Shown here piece by piece: positions 11,952 through 22,895 of a DNA stretch of 64,000 nucleotides. The notes beneath the pieces were generated by a model. It was not told the DNA's origin and did not search any database. It saw nothing but the letters and a program-made list of their open reading frames with translations. Numbering within the stretch: the stretch's first letter is position 1; the number at the start of each line of letters is the position of its first letter. Both the position numbers and the translations under genes were made by a program. The stretch comes from Nicotiana tabacum. Taxonomy: Eukaryota > Streptophyta > Magnoliopsida > Solanales > Solanaceae. The stretch spans positions 73,811,291 through 73,875,290 of the forward strand of contig NC_134080.1 of the NCBI RefSeq assembly GCF_000715075.1, written 5' to 3'.

Positions 11952-13125
11952 GTGTCCGAAAGTTAGCCCACCCCTCTCAGACCCCCCCGTCCATCTCTAA
12001 CCTAAACCCTAAAAACCAGCCGCCCCCATATCCTTTCATCGGAGCTCACCGGCGGTGAACAACACCTACTCCAAATTACCCCAAAATAACACCACGAGAC
12101 CTCTTCTCCCTCATCATGAATCCACCACCCGTTTCCTTCAAATCCCTCCCTAGCTCGTCGAATCCTCGATCAAAGATTCTCCGGCCAAAACCCAAAGTAA
12201 CCCAATCACCACCAAATTAACACCATGTGATCGCCTGAGCCTCTTCTACCCAACCCCCATAGCCCTATCTCTCGAATCTACTTGGAACAACTCGAATATC
12301 AAATTGAAGGTTTCTGACCAAAAACCCTAATGCAAAGTCTCCATGATTTCGGACCCTAACAGCCCTAACCAGGTGTTTTCTTATGAAAACATATGGTTAG
12401 GGATATTACGGGTCAGAAATTTCGGGGATTTGGAGAAACAACCACTGGCCGGAGCTCTTTGTTGTCAGTGAGTTCTTGTTGGCATTTTCTTTTATTTCAA
12501 TTCTTTTTCCTTTTTTGATTTTCTGCATGTGTGAATTCCATGGTTAATGTCTAGTTTAATTTGCGTTTTAATTTTTGTCAATATTGTTCTAATCTTGTGT
12601 CCTGATTTGTTTTGATTAAGTTTAGTTGTTTGTTTGATTTTAATATGTTCCAATTCCTGATCTTAGTTTGATTTTTAGTTAAGCCGTTGATAATTTGTTA
12701 ATTAGTTTTACTAAGTTTTGTTTGAATTAATTTCTGGTGTTCCTTTAGTTTAGGTTAATTACTAGTTAGTTCAGTCAGTTTAATTAGTCTTCGTTTGGTA
12801 GTTAGTTTGGTCATTAATTTTGAGTTCAATCGATAGATTCAACAAGAGTTAAATTGGGGTATATTCAGAGCTTAAGAAACTGTCTTGGTTATAGCTGTAG
12901 TTTTAGTTTAAGTTCAGGGGTAGTTTAGACATTTAGGATTGGGCAGCACATGGTAGTTGCAACTAGAATCTTCTAGGACCTTCTAGAGTGGTACTTTAGT
13001 GTAGATTTCAATAATTTTAGTGCTGTTTACCTCGGTAACAAGTTAGAAAATAAGGGACTAATTGAATAAATAGGTAAGAGACTGACATTGAAAACTGAAA
13101 ATCTGAGGGCTGCCCTCATGGGTGC

Positions 13126-13133
13126 TTATAAAA
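13126..13133 (+). promoter_or_regulatory. Second TATA-like box in A LTR
   Basis: TTATAAAA followed by GGGCATGCCC and then a CT-rich stretch (13190-13210) looks like a good plant core promoter. It lies about 1.2 kb downstream of the first candidate. Which of the two was used cannot be decided from the sequence. Confidence 0.4.
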
Positions 13134-15141
13134 GGGCATGCCCTTTACTTCATGGAGGAGGTTTTTTTTTTCAGCCATCGAATTCCCCCAAAAACTCTCT
13201 CTCTCTCTGAAATTTTCAGATCTGAAGTAGAAATTTTAAAAAAAAAACAAACAAAAACTCAAAAATCAAAAAATATCACTATTTCATTGGAAATTGTAGA
13301 TTGATGTTGATGTTCTAGTTACTAATTCACATCTTCTAGTTCACTCTTTGATTGCTGATGTTCTGAATGGTTGCTGGGTGATCTCGAGCAGTTTTTGGGT
13401 CTAATTAGATTGTGTTTGATTGAGATTTGGTCCTGTGAAAGTATGTTGATGCCTTTCTAGCATAACTGAGTGCATTTCAAGGGTTTTGGTTTAATCTGTT
13501 TGTTTCATTTGAGTTCTGAACCTTCCTGGAATTTCTGGATTCATTTTCTGGGTTGTTTGTTGTTCTGTACTACTGAAAATTGCTTACTGCTACTGCTGCT
13601 CGTGCGTTGCTTCATCTGACTTCCAACTCTTCTTTGTTTTGTGGTCTAAATATCAGGTACATGTCCTGAATCTCAAATCATGTAGCTGTCCAGTTGGAAT
13701 GAAATGAAATGGAAGTATAACTTCATTGGAAGCTTCAGTTATTGCCGTGTTTTATCATAGTTGATTGTAGTAGTTTGGACTGTAATTAAAATTGTTTTAC
13801 ACTGATTTAGATTGGTTTGAACTGTTAAACTCATGGACTGTTCGGGACATTTGATCGTTTGTTAGACATGTTGTAGTTTAATTTCATTTGGTGTAGTTAA
13901 GTTTTGAAAAATCAGAAGTTATTCAAAGCATAAAGCGATCTTGTGATTCACAGTCCTCACTCGTCTTAATAACTGGTAGTGTAATCCTATAGTCACATTG
14001 TTTGTATTTAGTAATGGTAATTGTGAGTTAGTTTAGAGCTGGACGTGTAATTTGACTGTTGGATTAGCTTATCACTAATTAGCCTAGAATAGTTTGTTGA
14101 TTAACTCTGTTAAAAGACATAAGTTTGGAAATTGATTCTAGTCTTGCATCTTTAGTTGATAATTGGATATTTGAATGATTGTGGATAATTAGTTAAGGTT
14201 AATTGCAACTTGAGTTAGGAAGTATTATTAACTAAGAACTGAAGCAAAACTGGGCTGAACGTTATTAGCATAGAATTAGTATAGAATTTCAAACTCAGCA
14301 TGTTCTCAAGGTCCAACTCGCTGGTTGGTTTCAATTCAGCAGGAATTGGGCCAATTACGTGAGCCCAGAATTGCTAAAGGGTCTTTATTAATATGTTTTG
14401 TTTAAGTAACTCCAATTATTTAGGGCCGCTTTTGCTTTATTCTTAGAAACAAAAATATAGAAAATCATACTTGCTTTAGGTTTGTCCGTAATCAATAAAA
14501 TGAGATGAGTCTCGCAAAACAAAACACATAAATTGCGGGGCCCTCAATAATGTTATATGAAAATATTTAGAATTCAGGAGGGCAGTTCAGCGAATTTCAC
14601 GGTTTTCCCCAAAATAATAATACGCTAGACTCTTTAAGCACGACTTTAATAAAATTACGTTCCTAAACTCGGGTGCGCATTGATGCCACCCAAATCCAAA
14701 TCTCAACGGAGTCAAAATATGTTGAAAACCACGGGTGCATTGATTGCGACGTGGTTCGAAACGCATTTTCACGACGTTGCAATTCTTTTAAAATAACGAT
14801 AAAAGCAGTTTACGAATAAAAGGCACATAAGCTAGCATGTATTAAAATCAGATAAAATCAAATACAATAGTTGAGCGACCGTGCTAGAACCATGGAGCCC
14901 GGGAATGCCTAACACCTTCTCCTGGGTTAACAGAATTCCTTACTCAGATTTCTGGTTCGCGGACTGTTAACAGAGTCATACGTTTTCTCGGTTCGGGATA
15001 CAATCGGTGACTTGGGAAACCATTAATCTCCCAAGTGGCGACTCTGAATAATAATAATAAATCCCGTTCTGATTGTCCTTTAATTGGAAAAACTCCTTTA
15101 TGCCCTTACGGGGTGTAGTGAAAGAGGAGGTGTGACAGCTC

Positions 15142-15159
15142 TGGTGACTCTGCTAGGGA
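15142..15159 (+). other. Primer-binding site of element A
   Basis: TGGTGACTCTGCTAGGGA lies 4 bp after the LTR. Elements B and C have TGGCGACTCTGCTGGGGA in the same place. The two differences, C to T and G to A, look like deamination. The primer is probably an Arg-type tRNA, as reported for Ogre elements; that identification is from memory. Confidence 0.8.
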
Positions 15160-16482
15160 CTGAACCCAGAATCTCTGGTTCAGGGTTCAGAATTCGAGCT
15201 TAGATAAATTGTTGTATTTGGTTATATCTGATTTTCCTACATGTTTTGTGCTGAATATGCTGAATGTTACCGCTTTGATATCATTTGAACTGTATATAAA
15301 CTGTGCCGACACCCTTCTCTCTTCACCTCCGGGGATGTGCTTACTGGTTGAGACTCCCTATTCTGTTAGTGTCATACCCTGAAATAAAAAGAGGCTCGGA
15401 TAAGTTGCAAAGCCGGACGATCTCGTGGGTCCCCGGTACGCTGCCCCCTCCTCGACTCGAGTTGTACGCTTGAGTGCACTGTTTAGAACACATACCCAGG
15501 TTTTGAACCTAGAATAACTTGACTTCATGCCAGATCTCTAGTAGGAGCGCTTAATTGCATCATGCTGCATTTGACTTAGGGGACTCAACATAGGGGTTGA
15601 ATCCGTCTAGGGCTAGCAACTTGAGATGAAAAGACCATCCTGATGCATCCTACTTGTTCTGTACATATATTTGTTTCAACCAGCATGTTGACCGGCTTTT
15701 GAATCTCGGGAATGTGGGAAAACTGAGAAAAGAGGAAAAGAGAAAAGGAGAGAAATAACAGTTAGGGGGTTAATTGATGACCAAATACTGTCGAAACTCT
15801 GTCGAAATATTGAGAAAATGGAAAAGGAAAATGTTTGTTTTACTAAAAAGCAATGGAAAATTAGAAAAAAGTCTTTTATTTTTGGAAAGTTGTTTGTTGA
15901 AAAAGAAAAGAAAAAGAAACTTTGTTTTAGTTTGGAAAAAATAGGTTGTTTATTGTTTGTTGAAAATGAAAAGAAAAGGAGACTCGTTATTTTGTCTTGT
16001 TTTCAAAAATAGAAAAGGAAAAATAGTTTGTCTTGCCATGGAAAATGAAAAGAAAGAGCCTTGTTTTCAAAATATAGTTAGTTTCTTGGCCCGAACTACG
16101 CATGTTTGATTCTCACAAGGAATGAGATACGTAGGCAACCCTCATCGGGTCCAACCTCCCCTTTGCAAAAATAGCAAAAATATCAAAATTTTAATTTTCG
16201 TCATAAATAAGTTAGGTGATGCCGTTTTTTTTCAAAAAATAGCCAAATGTTCCCGAAAGGGACACCGGAAGGCTGACTTTGCAAAGACGGCCATTTTTGG
16301 TCATTTTGATTTTTGACCGGTTGACTCTCACAGCTTGAAAATCTTTGTTATTGGGAGTGCTGAAAGGCCATGTTCGAAAACCGAGTCTTTCATTTTACAT
16401 TTGAAAAAAAGAAATAGTTAATTTTGTTCTGAGTCAAATAAAAGTTTTGTTTTTGCTTAAATCACTTTAATAAATGTGCAGG
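15160..16482 (+). other. Leader (5' untranslated region) of element A
   Basis: There is no long conserved frame here. The first half contains a block shared with the leaders of B and C: CCGGTACGCTGCCCCC at 15433-15448 followed by CTCGACTCGAG, then a segment around 15580-15660 with ATGCATCCTACTTGTT. The second half (15720-16080) is purine-rich, with degenerate repeats of about 60 bp built from TTGTTTGTTGAAAA and AAAGAAAAG words. A conserved stem-loop lies at 16093-16140. ORF1 starts about 340 bp after it. Confidence 0.7.
16093..16140 (+). ncRNA. Conserved stem-loop, copy A1 (leader)
   Basis: Starts GAACTACG and ends GATACGTAGGCAACC. The outer stem is CTACG (16096-16100) with CGTAG (16130-16134). 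The inner stem is TCTCA (16111-16115) with TGAGA (16123-16127). It is one of nine copies in elements A, B and C. Function is unknown. Confidence 0.7.
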
Positions 16483-18519
16483 ATGAGCACGATGCAAAAC
16501 GAACCTTTCTCAATAATGACTAAAATCCCTTTCGAGTTGCGGCTATGGTGGAATGATTTAGGCAAAGAAGGACAAGACGAAGTCAAGAAATATCTGAAAG
16601 GTCTTACGGGTTTATTGGAAATCAAGCCTCGGGGTGATATTATAAGAGCTTTGGTCACTTGTTGGGACCTGGCGCACAATGTCTTCCACTTCTCAGATTT
16701 TGAGCTCACCCCAACTCTGGAGGAAATCGCCAGGTACATCGGAAATGCTGAGGTTCAGTTAAGAGGAAAATATCTGGTTGCTCCAAGAGCCATCACGGTG
16801 CATCGGTTTTTAGACTCATTAAAGATACCCAGGACAGTCCATAATCCAGATTTGGCAAAAGGCTTCTGCACTCTGCGCTTCATATACGACAGGTACAGCC
16901 ACATGGGAGGGTTTAACAAGACGGACATCAAGCTATGCAGTAAAAATAACCGTCAAATATGGGATGAGCATAGACGGGTGGCTTTCATGATAACCTTTTT
17001 GGGCCTCTTGGTGTTCCCAAGGAAAGACGAGAATATTGATATAAAAGTAGTCGGGGTCGTCAGTACCTTGCTTACTCAAGATGAAAGCACTCTTGCGCCT
17101 ATGATCGTGTCTGACATTTTCCGAGCTCTCACTGCCTGCAAAGCCGGAGGCAATTTTTTTGAGGGGTGTAACTTGTTGCTACAAATGTGGATGACCGAGC
17201 ATCTATGCCGCCGTTCCCAGCTCTTGAGTTATGGTTCGTCTGACAAAACATGTATAGGAGAGTTTTACACAAGGATTGACGGGGTTAGTCTGCCTGAAGG
17301 AGTAACAGCATGGATATCATACTTTCGTACTCTCACGGACAGTCAGATACAATGGACGTTGGGATGGTTGCCTGTTGAAGAAATCATATACATGCCAACA
17401 GCTAGGTCACATTTTCTTTTTATGGGACTTAAGAGCATCCAACCTTATGCTCCATGTCGGGTTCTGAGACAACTCGGGAGATGCCAAACAGTGCCACGGG
17501 AGGAAGATCTTAGTGCTCAAGTAATTGAGATTAGCCCTGACGGACAGTTTCCCGAAGCAAAAGTTCGCGAGATTTGGAATGAATGTCAATATTTACAAGC
17601 AGATACTTGTGTGCAGGATCGGGCCAAAGGAGAAATGTCGCCAGAATACCTCGCGTGGTACAGAAGAGAACTTGAGCATCAGAGGCCAGCTAAAAGACCC
17701 CACATCCAGGATTTCACTGAATCATCACAAGAACAGCGAGGTTGGCTAGCAAAAGAAGAAGGCTATCAGGCTGAAATCGGCAAGCTGAAACAACAGATTG
17801 GAGCTCTGAAATTTGAGAACAGTGTGCAAGTTGCTGCTGATCAGGGAGAAAAGAATAGGTTGGCCCAAGAAAATGAGGCGCTTAGGGCCCAAATCCAGCA
17901 AATGACGATAACTACCAATAACCAACAAAGGAGCCTGTCGGACGAGCGGTTGATAAAGGGGCTGAAAAAGGAAATTAGTGAGTGCCGGGATGAGTTGAAA
18001 AAATCCGAAGGCACCATAGCAGAACTCCGAGCACAGTGGGTAAAAAGAACAGAAGAACGCACCCATTACATGCAACAATTAAAGAAGGATTATGAAAAGA
18101 CCATTGCTAGTCTGGAAAGAAAAATGGTCACCCTTGAGGATAAGGCAGCTAAGCAAGATAAAGCTTTTGAGACCGAAAGTGGACACTGCTATGACTTACT
18201 GGCCCGAATGGAAGTAGAAATACAGCAGCTACAGGATCAGCATCTTCAGGATTCTCATGTGTTGGAGGCTCGCAATAATCAAGTAAGGCGATTGCTTATA
18301 AAAAAGGGTTGAACACGAGACAGGATTAAGACCATTGCCCACGCCATCCTCAGGAGATGTCGGGCATGTGAAGACATGACCCGCACTACCTTCTTTTCGG
18401 TAGTAATGATTTATGTCAAGCGAACCATGTATGAGCTGGAGCAACTTGAAAGGTATTTGGCACCTAAGCCCGCGGCGAGGCCGAACGATGCCCCGCGAGC
18501 ACCCACTTTTGAAGCACTA
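16483..18519 (+). pseudogene. ORF1 of Ogre-like element A, one in-frame stop
   Basis: This extra gene lies upstream of gag, as known for Ogre/Tat elements; its function is unknown. I chose the start at 16483 (MSTMQ) because B has MSTTQ at the same place; an in-frame ATG at 16474 is also possible. The first 380 residues form one domain with WWNDLGKEGQ, SDFELTPTLEEIARYIG, MITFLGLLVFP and LRQLGRCQTVP motifs. It resembles the plant domain called DUF7745 or plant-mobile-domain-like (from memory). Residues of about 410-600 are a Glu/Lys/Gln-rich coiled coil. A TGA at 18310-18312 interrupts it, but the same frame continues with TRDRIKTIAHAILRRC to about 18519, so this looks like a CGA to TGA mutation. 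No nucleic-acid binding motif is seen. Confidence 0.8.
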
Positions 18520-19175
18520 ATGTATTCATATATCGAGTCTGTATTTTCCATTCTAGAGTTTGTCGTTTGTCAGTCTGTTTTATTTTTGCGTCCAAGTATG
18601 CTAGTATGTTCGGAGTTTGTATTTGAGTTTAGTTGGAGTCCGTTATTTTCCATTTCAAAATGTTTAGTTTGTAATAGAATGTTGTGGTAATGAAAATCTG
18701 AAAATTCCCAAAAAATTGTTCCTTTATTTTGGCACTTATTTTCACGAACTACGCCTGGTCTGATTCGTGCGGGGTCACGATACGTAGGCAATCTCCATAG
18801 GATTCAACCATAACCAAATGAAGAGCGAAAGAAAGAAGAAAAACAAGAGAGGATGGAAAAAGAATAAGAAAAGAGAAGAGCGGAAAAACAAGAAAGGAAT
18901 AGAATAAAGGAGAAAAAAGAGAGAAAAGAAAACAAAAAGAAAAGAGAAAGCTTACAGTTGGAACTACGGAAATGCCGGGATGATGCATGCGGTCGAGCAA
19001 ATGCATAATAGAAATGGTTAACTGTATAGATGCATTTATGCCCAATGTGCAGTTATCCAATCTGTTAAAGCCTAATCGCTAATGGAATTGTTGTCTAAAT
19101 GTGTGAGTCCAGGAAGGTGGTTAGTTATTTGGCATTCTGGCAACCCATTCATACAACACCCGGTCTAAAGATAAA
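18520..19175 (+). other. ORF1-gag spacer of element A
   Basis: Non-coding. It contains stem-loop A2 at 18746-18792, then a purine-rich tract (18820-18955) of GAAAAGA-type words, then a short unique stretch before gag. Element B has a spacer with a stem-loop at the same place, which supports a role other than coding. Confidence 0.65.
18746..18792 (+). ncRNA. Conserved stem-loop, copy A2 (before gag)
   Basis: The outer stem is CTACG (18749-18753) with CGTAG (18783-18787). The inner stem is TCGTG (18765-18769) with CACGA (18776-18780), a different but fully paired sequence from copy A1. The flanks GAACTACG, TGATTC and GATACGTAGGCA are kept. Confidence 0.7.
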
Positions 19176-21335
19176 GTGAACATGACTGGCCTAGAATCTG
19201 ATACGAGTATCGCTGACCCATCGAAAGAAGTAGAAGAAATGGACATTCATGCAATGAGGGAGGAAATGTATAAGCTGAAGCAACAGATGGCTAAAATGTA
19301 CCAAGCCTGGGCGAAGCGGTATCCACCGCCAGTTTATCCCGCTAACCCCGCTTATATACCACCACTGGCTCAGCCTCAGGAGCCACCCACTGTGAATTCA
19401 TCTCCATCATTTCCCCTCTACCAACAATGCCAAGGCACCACTTCTCATACATCACAGGCTCCTCCATCCAAACAAGTCTCATACCCTCCTCCACCAATCA
19501 CTCCCGTTTTTGTGGCACCTCCACCCGCTACCCTACACCGACCCCCCAGTGAACCTCTGTTCTAGACGCATGACAACTAGTATTATCCCCCTGATCCTAC
19601 CTTCAAAGTTCCAGAACCCTACTCTTATACCCCTCATCTGGATCTCACGGCAGGCATCGAGAAGCCGCCCAAAAACCCTGAGCAGGAGGAGATGATCAGA
19701 AAGGTCAAAAGCCTGGAGCAATCATTCTGAGACATGAGGGGGTTAGGGGGCCAAGTAAGTGTAGCCTATAAAGATTTATGTCTGTTCCCAGATGTTCAGT
19801 TACCGGCTGGGTTCAAGTTGCCTAAGTTTGATTTGTATGACGGGCATGGCGACCCAGTAACACATTTAAGGTTATTCTGTAGTAAGATGAGAGGAGCAGG
19901 AGGGAGAGATGAATTGCTGATGGCATATTTCAGCCAAAGTTTGAGCGGATCGGCGTTGGAATGGTACACTAGACAAGAACATAGCAGGTGGTACACCTGG
20001 GACGACTTGGCCCAAGCCTTCGCCTATTAGTTTCAATACAATCTTGAAATCATCCCAGATCGACTGTCATTAACAAAAATCAAGAAGAAGCCCGGTGAGA
20101 GCTTTCGAGAATATGAGTTCTGTTGGAGAGAGCAAGCGGCGAGGGTTGACCCCCCGATGAAAGAAAGTGAAATGGTTGATTATTTCTTGCAGGCATTGGA
20201 GCCCACCTATTTTGGTCATTTGGTGTTAGCAGTGGGAAAGTCATTTAATGAAGTCGTGAAAATGGGAGGCATGGTTAAGGAGGGACTCAAATCCAATAAG
20301 ATCATGAGTTTTTCAGCAATCAAAGCAACCACCCAAGCCATTCAAAACGGCATTGGGGGTGTGCTTGGGAAGAAGAAGAAAGAAGAGGTTGCAGCTGTCG
20401 AATCCGGAGTATGGTCCAGGTCTAGAAGCCCTTCACCCTATTACAACCAACCCAGACCCCACCACCCAAATTATCCGTATACCCCATATGTCCCTCCTCA
20501 ACACTATTATCCACCACCAGAGCCACTGTTTTCCGTCCACCATGCCCAGACTTATACCCAGCCTCCGGCTCACGCGCAATGGCGTGCGCTGGCTACCCAA
20601 AACACTTACCCAACTCCACAAAACACATATCCACACCCGAGGGCTTATAGGCCAGGATCAGGCTTTCGCCCAAACCAAGCTTTCAGGAATGAGAGAATGC
20701 AGAAACAGAAAACATTCACTCCGTTGGGAGAATCCTACACCACTCTTTTCTACAAACTGAGGCAGTTAGGCCTGTTGAACCCGGTTGAGGCCAAAATGCC
20801 AAATCCCCTTCCTAAAAATCTTGACCATTCAGTGAGCTTTGATTATTGTTCAGGGGCCCCTGGACATGATACCGAGAAATGTTGGAAATTGAAAACTACT
20901 GTGCAAGAGCTTATTGACACAAACAGGATCGAGGTTCAAGCCCTGGAGGCACCCAATATTAACCAGAACCCGTTGACAGCGCATCATGAGGCCAACATGA
21001 TTGAACTGATACATAAGGGAGCAGAGCTTAAGAAGCCCTCACAGACAGTCATGATGATCCGTTCTAGTGAAGCCAAAGTGAATGAAAAGTCAGCTAGTGT
21101 GAAACTAGCAGTTCAGCTGAAAGGAATAGACAACAAGCCAGTTGTGGTGATGGGGAAAGGATCGTCCGTTGTTGTGAAGAAACCAGAGCCGATCAAGGTA
21201 GTGGTTCGGGGAGTATCAAGCACACCTGCGGCAGTCATGAAGGGGGCTCACATAGAACCAGTTGTTATAAAGCCAGTAACCCAGTTACCAGTAATTGACA
21301 GTAAAACTGTTCCGTGGAATTATGAATAGGTAGTT
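19176..21335 (+). pseudogene. gag of Ogre-like element A, broken
   Basis: Gag forms the particle and binds RNA. The N-terminal piece (19176-19565) has a short coiled coil (MREEMYKLKQQMAKMYQAW) and a Pro-rich linker ending in a TAG. A frameshift follows, then the conserved core in one frame: VSVAYKDLCLFPDVQL and SQSLSGSALEWYTRQ (19734-20030), MKESEMVDYFLQALEPTY and ESYTTLFYKLRQLGLL (20157-21329). Stops lie at 19728 (probably CGA to TGA), 20028 and 21327. The zinc-knuckle relic YCSGAPGHDTEKC (20844-20882) has lost its first Cys (Phe at 20838) and has five residues between the second Cys and His. The frame runs on into protease, so Gag and protease were one open region here. Confidence 0.85.
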
Positions 21336-22717
21336 GTGACCTACAAGGGGAAGGAAATCAAAGAGGAAGTCTGTGAAACACAAGGTTTAACTCGCTTGGG
21401 ACGTTGTTTTTCCCCCGAAGAGTTGAGAAAGGCCAGGTCCCCCAAGGAAAATCTGGTGCCAGTTAAGAAAGCTATTACGGAGGAAGAGGCAGAAGAGTTC
21501 TTGAAAAAGATGAAAGTGCAAGATTATTCTATTGTTGAGCAGCTAAGGAAAACGCCAGCCCAAATCTCGTTGCTTTCATTACTTATCCACTCGGATGAAC
21601 ATCGCCGGGCTCTGATGAAGATATTGAACGAAGCTCATGTCCCCGATAAAATTTCAGTGAATCATTTGGAGAAAATCGCGAACAAAATCTTTGAGGTAAA
21701 CAAAGTGACATTTTCTGATGATGAATTGCCCGTGGAGGGTACAGAACATAATAGAGCTCTTTATTTAACCGTGAAGTGTGAAGATTCGGTAGTCACTCAA
21801 GTACTGATTGATAATGGGTCCAGTGCCAATATCTGTCCTTTGTCTATATTGAACAAGTTGAAGGTTGATGATGACAGAATTCATAAGAATAGCATTTGCG
21901 TTGGGGGGTTTGATGGTGGTGGTACAGACACAGTGGGTGACATCATACTTGAATTGACAATCGGTTCGGTCGAGTTCACCATAGAGTTTCAGGTGTTAGA
22001 CGTGGCGGTGTCTTATAATCTTCTATTGGGGCGACCATGGATCCACGCTGCCAAAGCGGTGCCTTCTACACTACATCAGATGGTCAAATTCGAGTGGGAT
22101 AGACAAGAAATCGTAGTACATGGGGAAAACAACATGAGCATTGTAAGTGATGCCATAGTAGCCTTCATAGGGACTGATGATGATAAGGGGCCGTGGGTTT
22201 ACCAGGTTTTCGATACAGTCTCGGTAGAAAAGGTTCCTGAAGGGAAAAGCATCCTAGTCCCCAAAATAACAGCTGCAACTGTCATGGTAGCCTCTGAAAT
22301 GTTGAAAAACAGGTTTGTACCAGGCAAAGGGTTGGGTGCTAATTTGCAAGGTATTGTTCAGCCAGTTTATTTGCCCAAGAATCTGGATACCTTTGGGCTA
22401 GGGTTCAAGCCTACGGCGGCAGATGTAAGACGAGCCCGCAAGATGAAGAAAAGAGGTTGGGTTCTTCTCAAACCAATTCCACGTCTGTCCAGGTCCTTCG
22501 TCAAGCCAAGTATCGGAAAGCAATTATTGGCAAAGGTATCTGGTCCACTGATTGGGGCGGATGGGAACTTGGAGAAAGGGATTGAGAGGGTATTTGCTGA
22601 GATGAACATGGTTGAGGCCGGGGAAGGGTCGAGCAAAGCAGATATACAGTACATTGGGCCACGTGCTAATGTCAACAACTGGGAAGCCACTCCTCTTCCA
22701 TCTCAGAGGGACTCGCG
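21336..22717 (+). CDS. Protease region of element A, up to the intron
   Basis: Same frame as gag, separated only by the TAG at 21327. The aspartic protease active site reads LIDNGSSANICPL, with Asp at about residue 159 and DNG in place of the usual DTG or DSG; B has the same. NLLLGRPWIHAAKAVPSTLH is the conserved flap/end region. At about residues 320-350 a glycine-rich FVPGKGLGANLQG followed by FGLGF resembles a G-patch. The open frame reaches a TAG at 22719-22721, but I end the exon at 22717 because a GT donor is present and B has the same layout. Splicing then joins the RT frame. A polyprotein fragment of 460 residues, intact over this stretch. Confidence 0.8.
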
Positions 22718-22895
22718 GTAGTGGGTTTTGTTTTCCTTTTGTTCACCTGGATTATTCCAGGGTTTGTAATTCAGTTACTATGTTCCGTCCGTTTGGATGA
22801 GTTAAAACCCTGTTATATTTACATTCAATGAAATGCAATTCCTTTTCTTTCTTAATTCCTAATTTTGTTTCCATTTTTTTTTCTTTTCTGTACAG
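22718..22895 (+). other. Predicted Ogre intron between protease and RT (A)
   Basis: The donor is GTAGTGGG at 22718 and the acceptor TTTTCTGTACAG ends at 22895, after a T-rich tract; length 178 nt. Removing it joins the protease frame to the RT frame in phase and avoids the TAG that overlaps the donor. Ogre elements are known for an intron at this place. The equivalents in B and C keep the same position and phase. Confidence 0.8.

Larger units (their letters stand above)
11314..15137 (+). repeat. 5' LTR of Ogre-like element A
   Basis: Starts TGTGAGCACGTGATTTTTG, which includes a G-box CACGTG, and ends GAGGAGGTGTGACA. The PBS follows 4 bp later. At 3.8 kb it is long, as is usual for Ogre/Tat elements. 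The start word is shared with the LTR of element B, but the upstream (U3) sequence is otherwise different. The last 250 bp (about 14880-15137) closely resembles the LTR ends of B and C. The 3' LTR of A is missing; it was lost in the deletion that ends A at about 47937. Confidence 0.88.
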
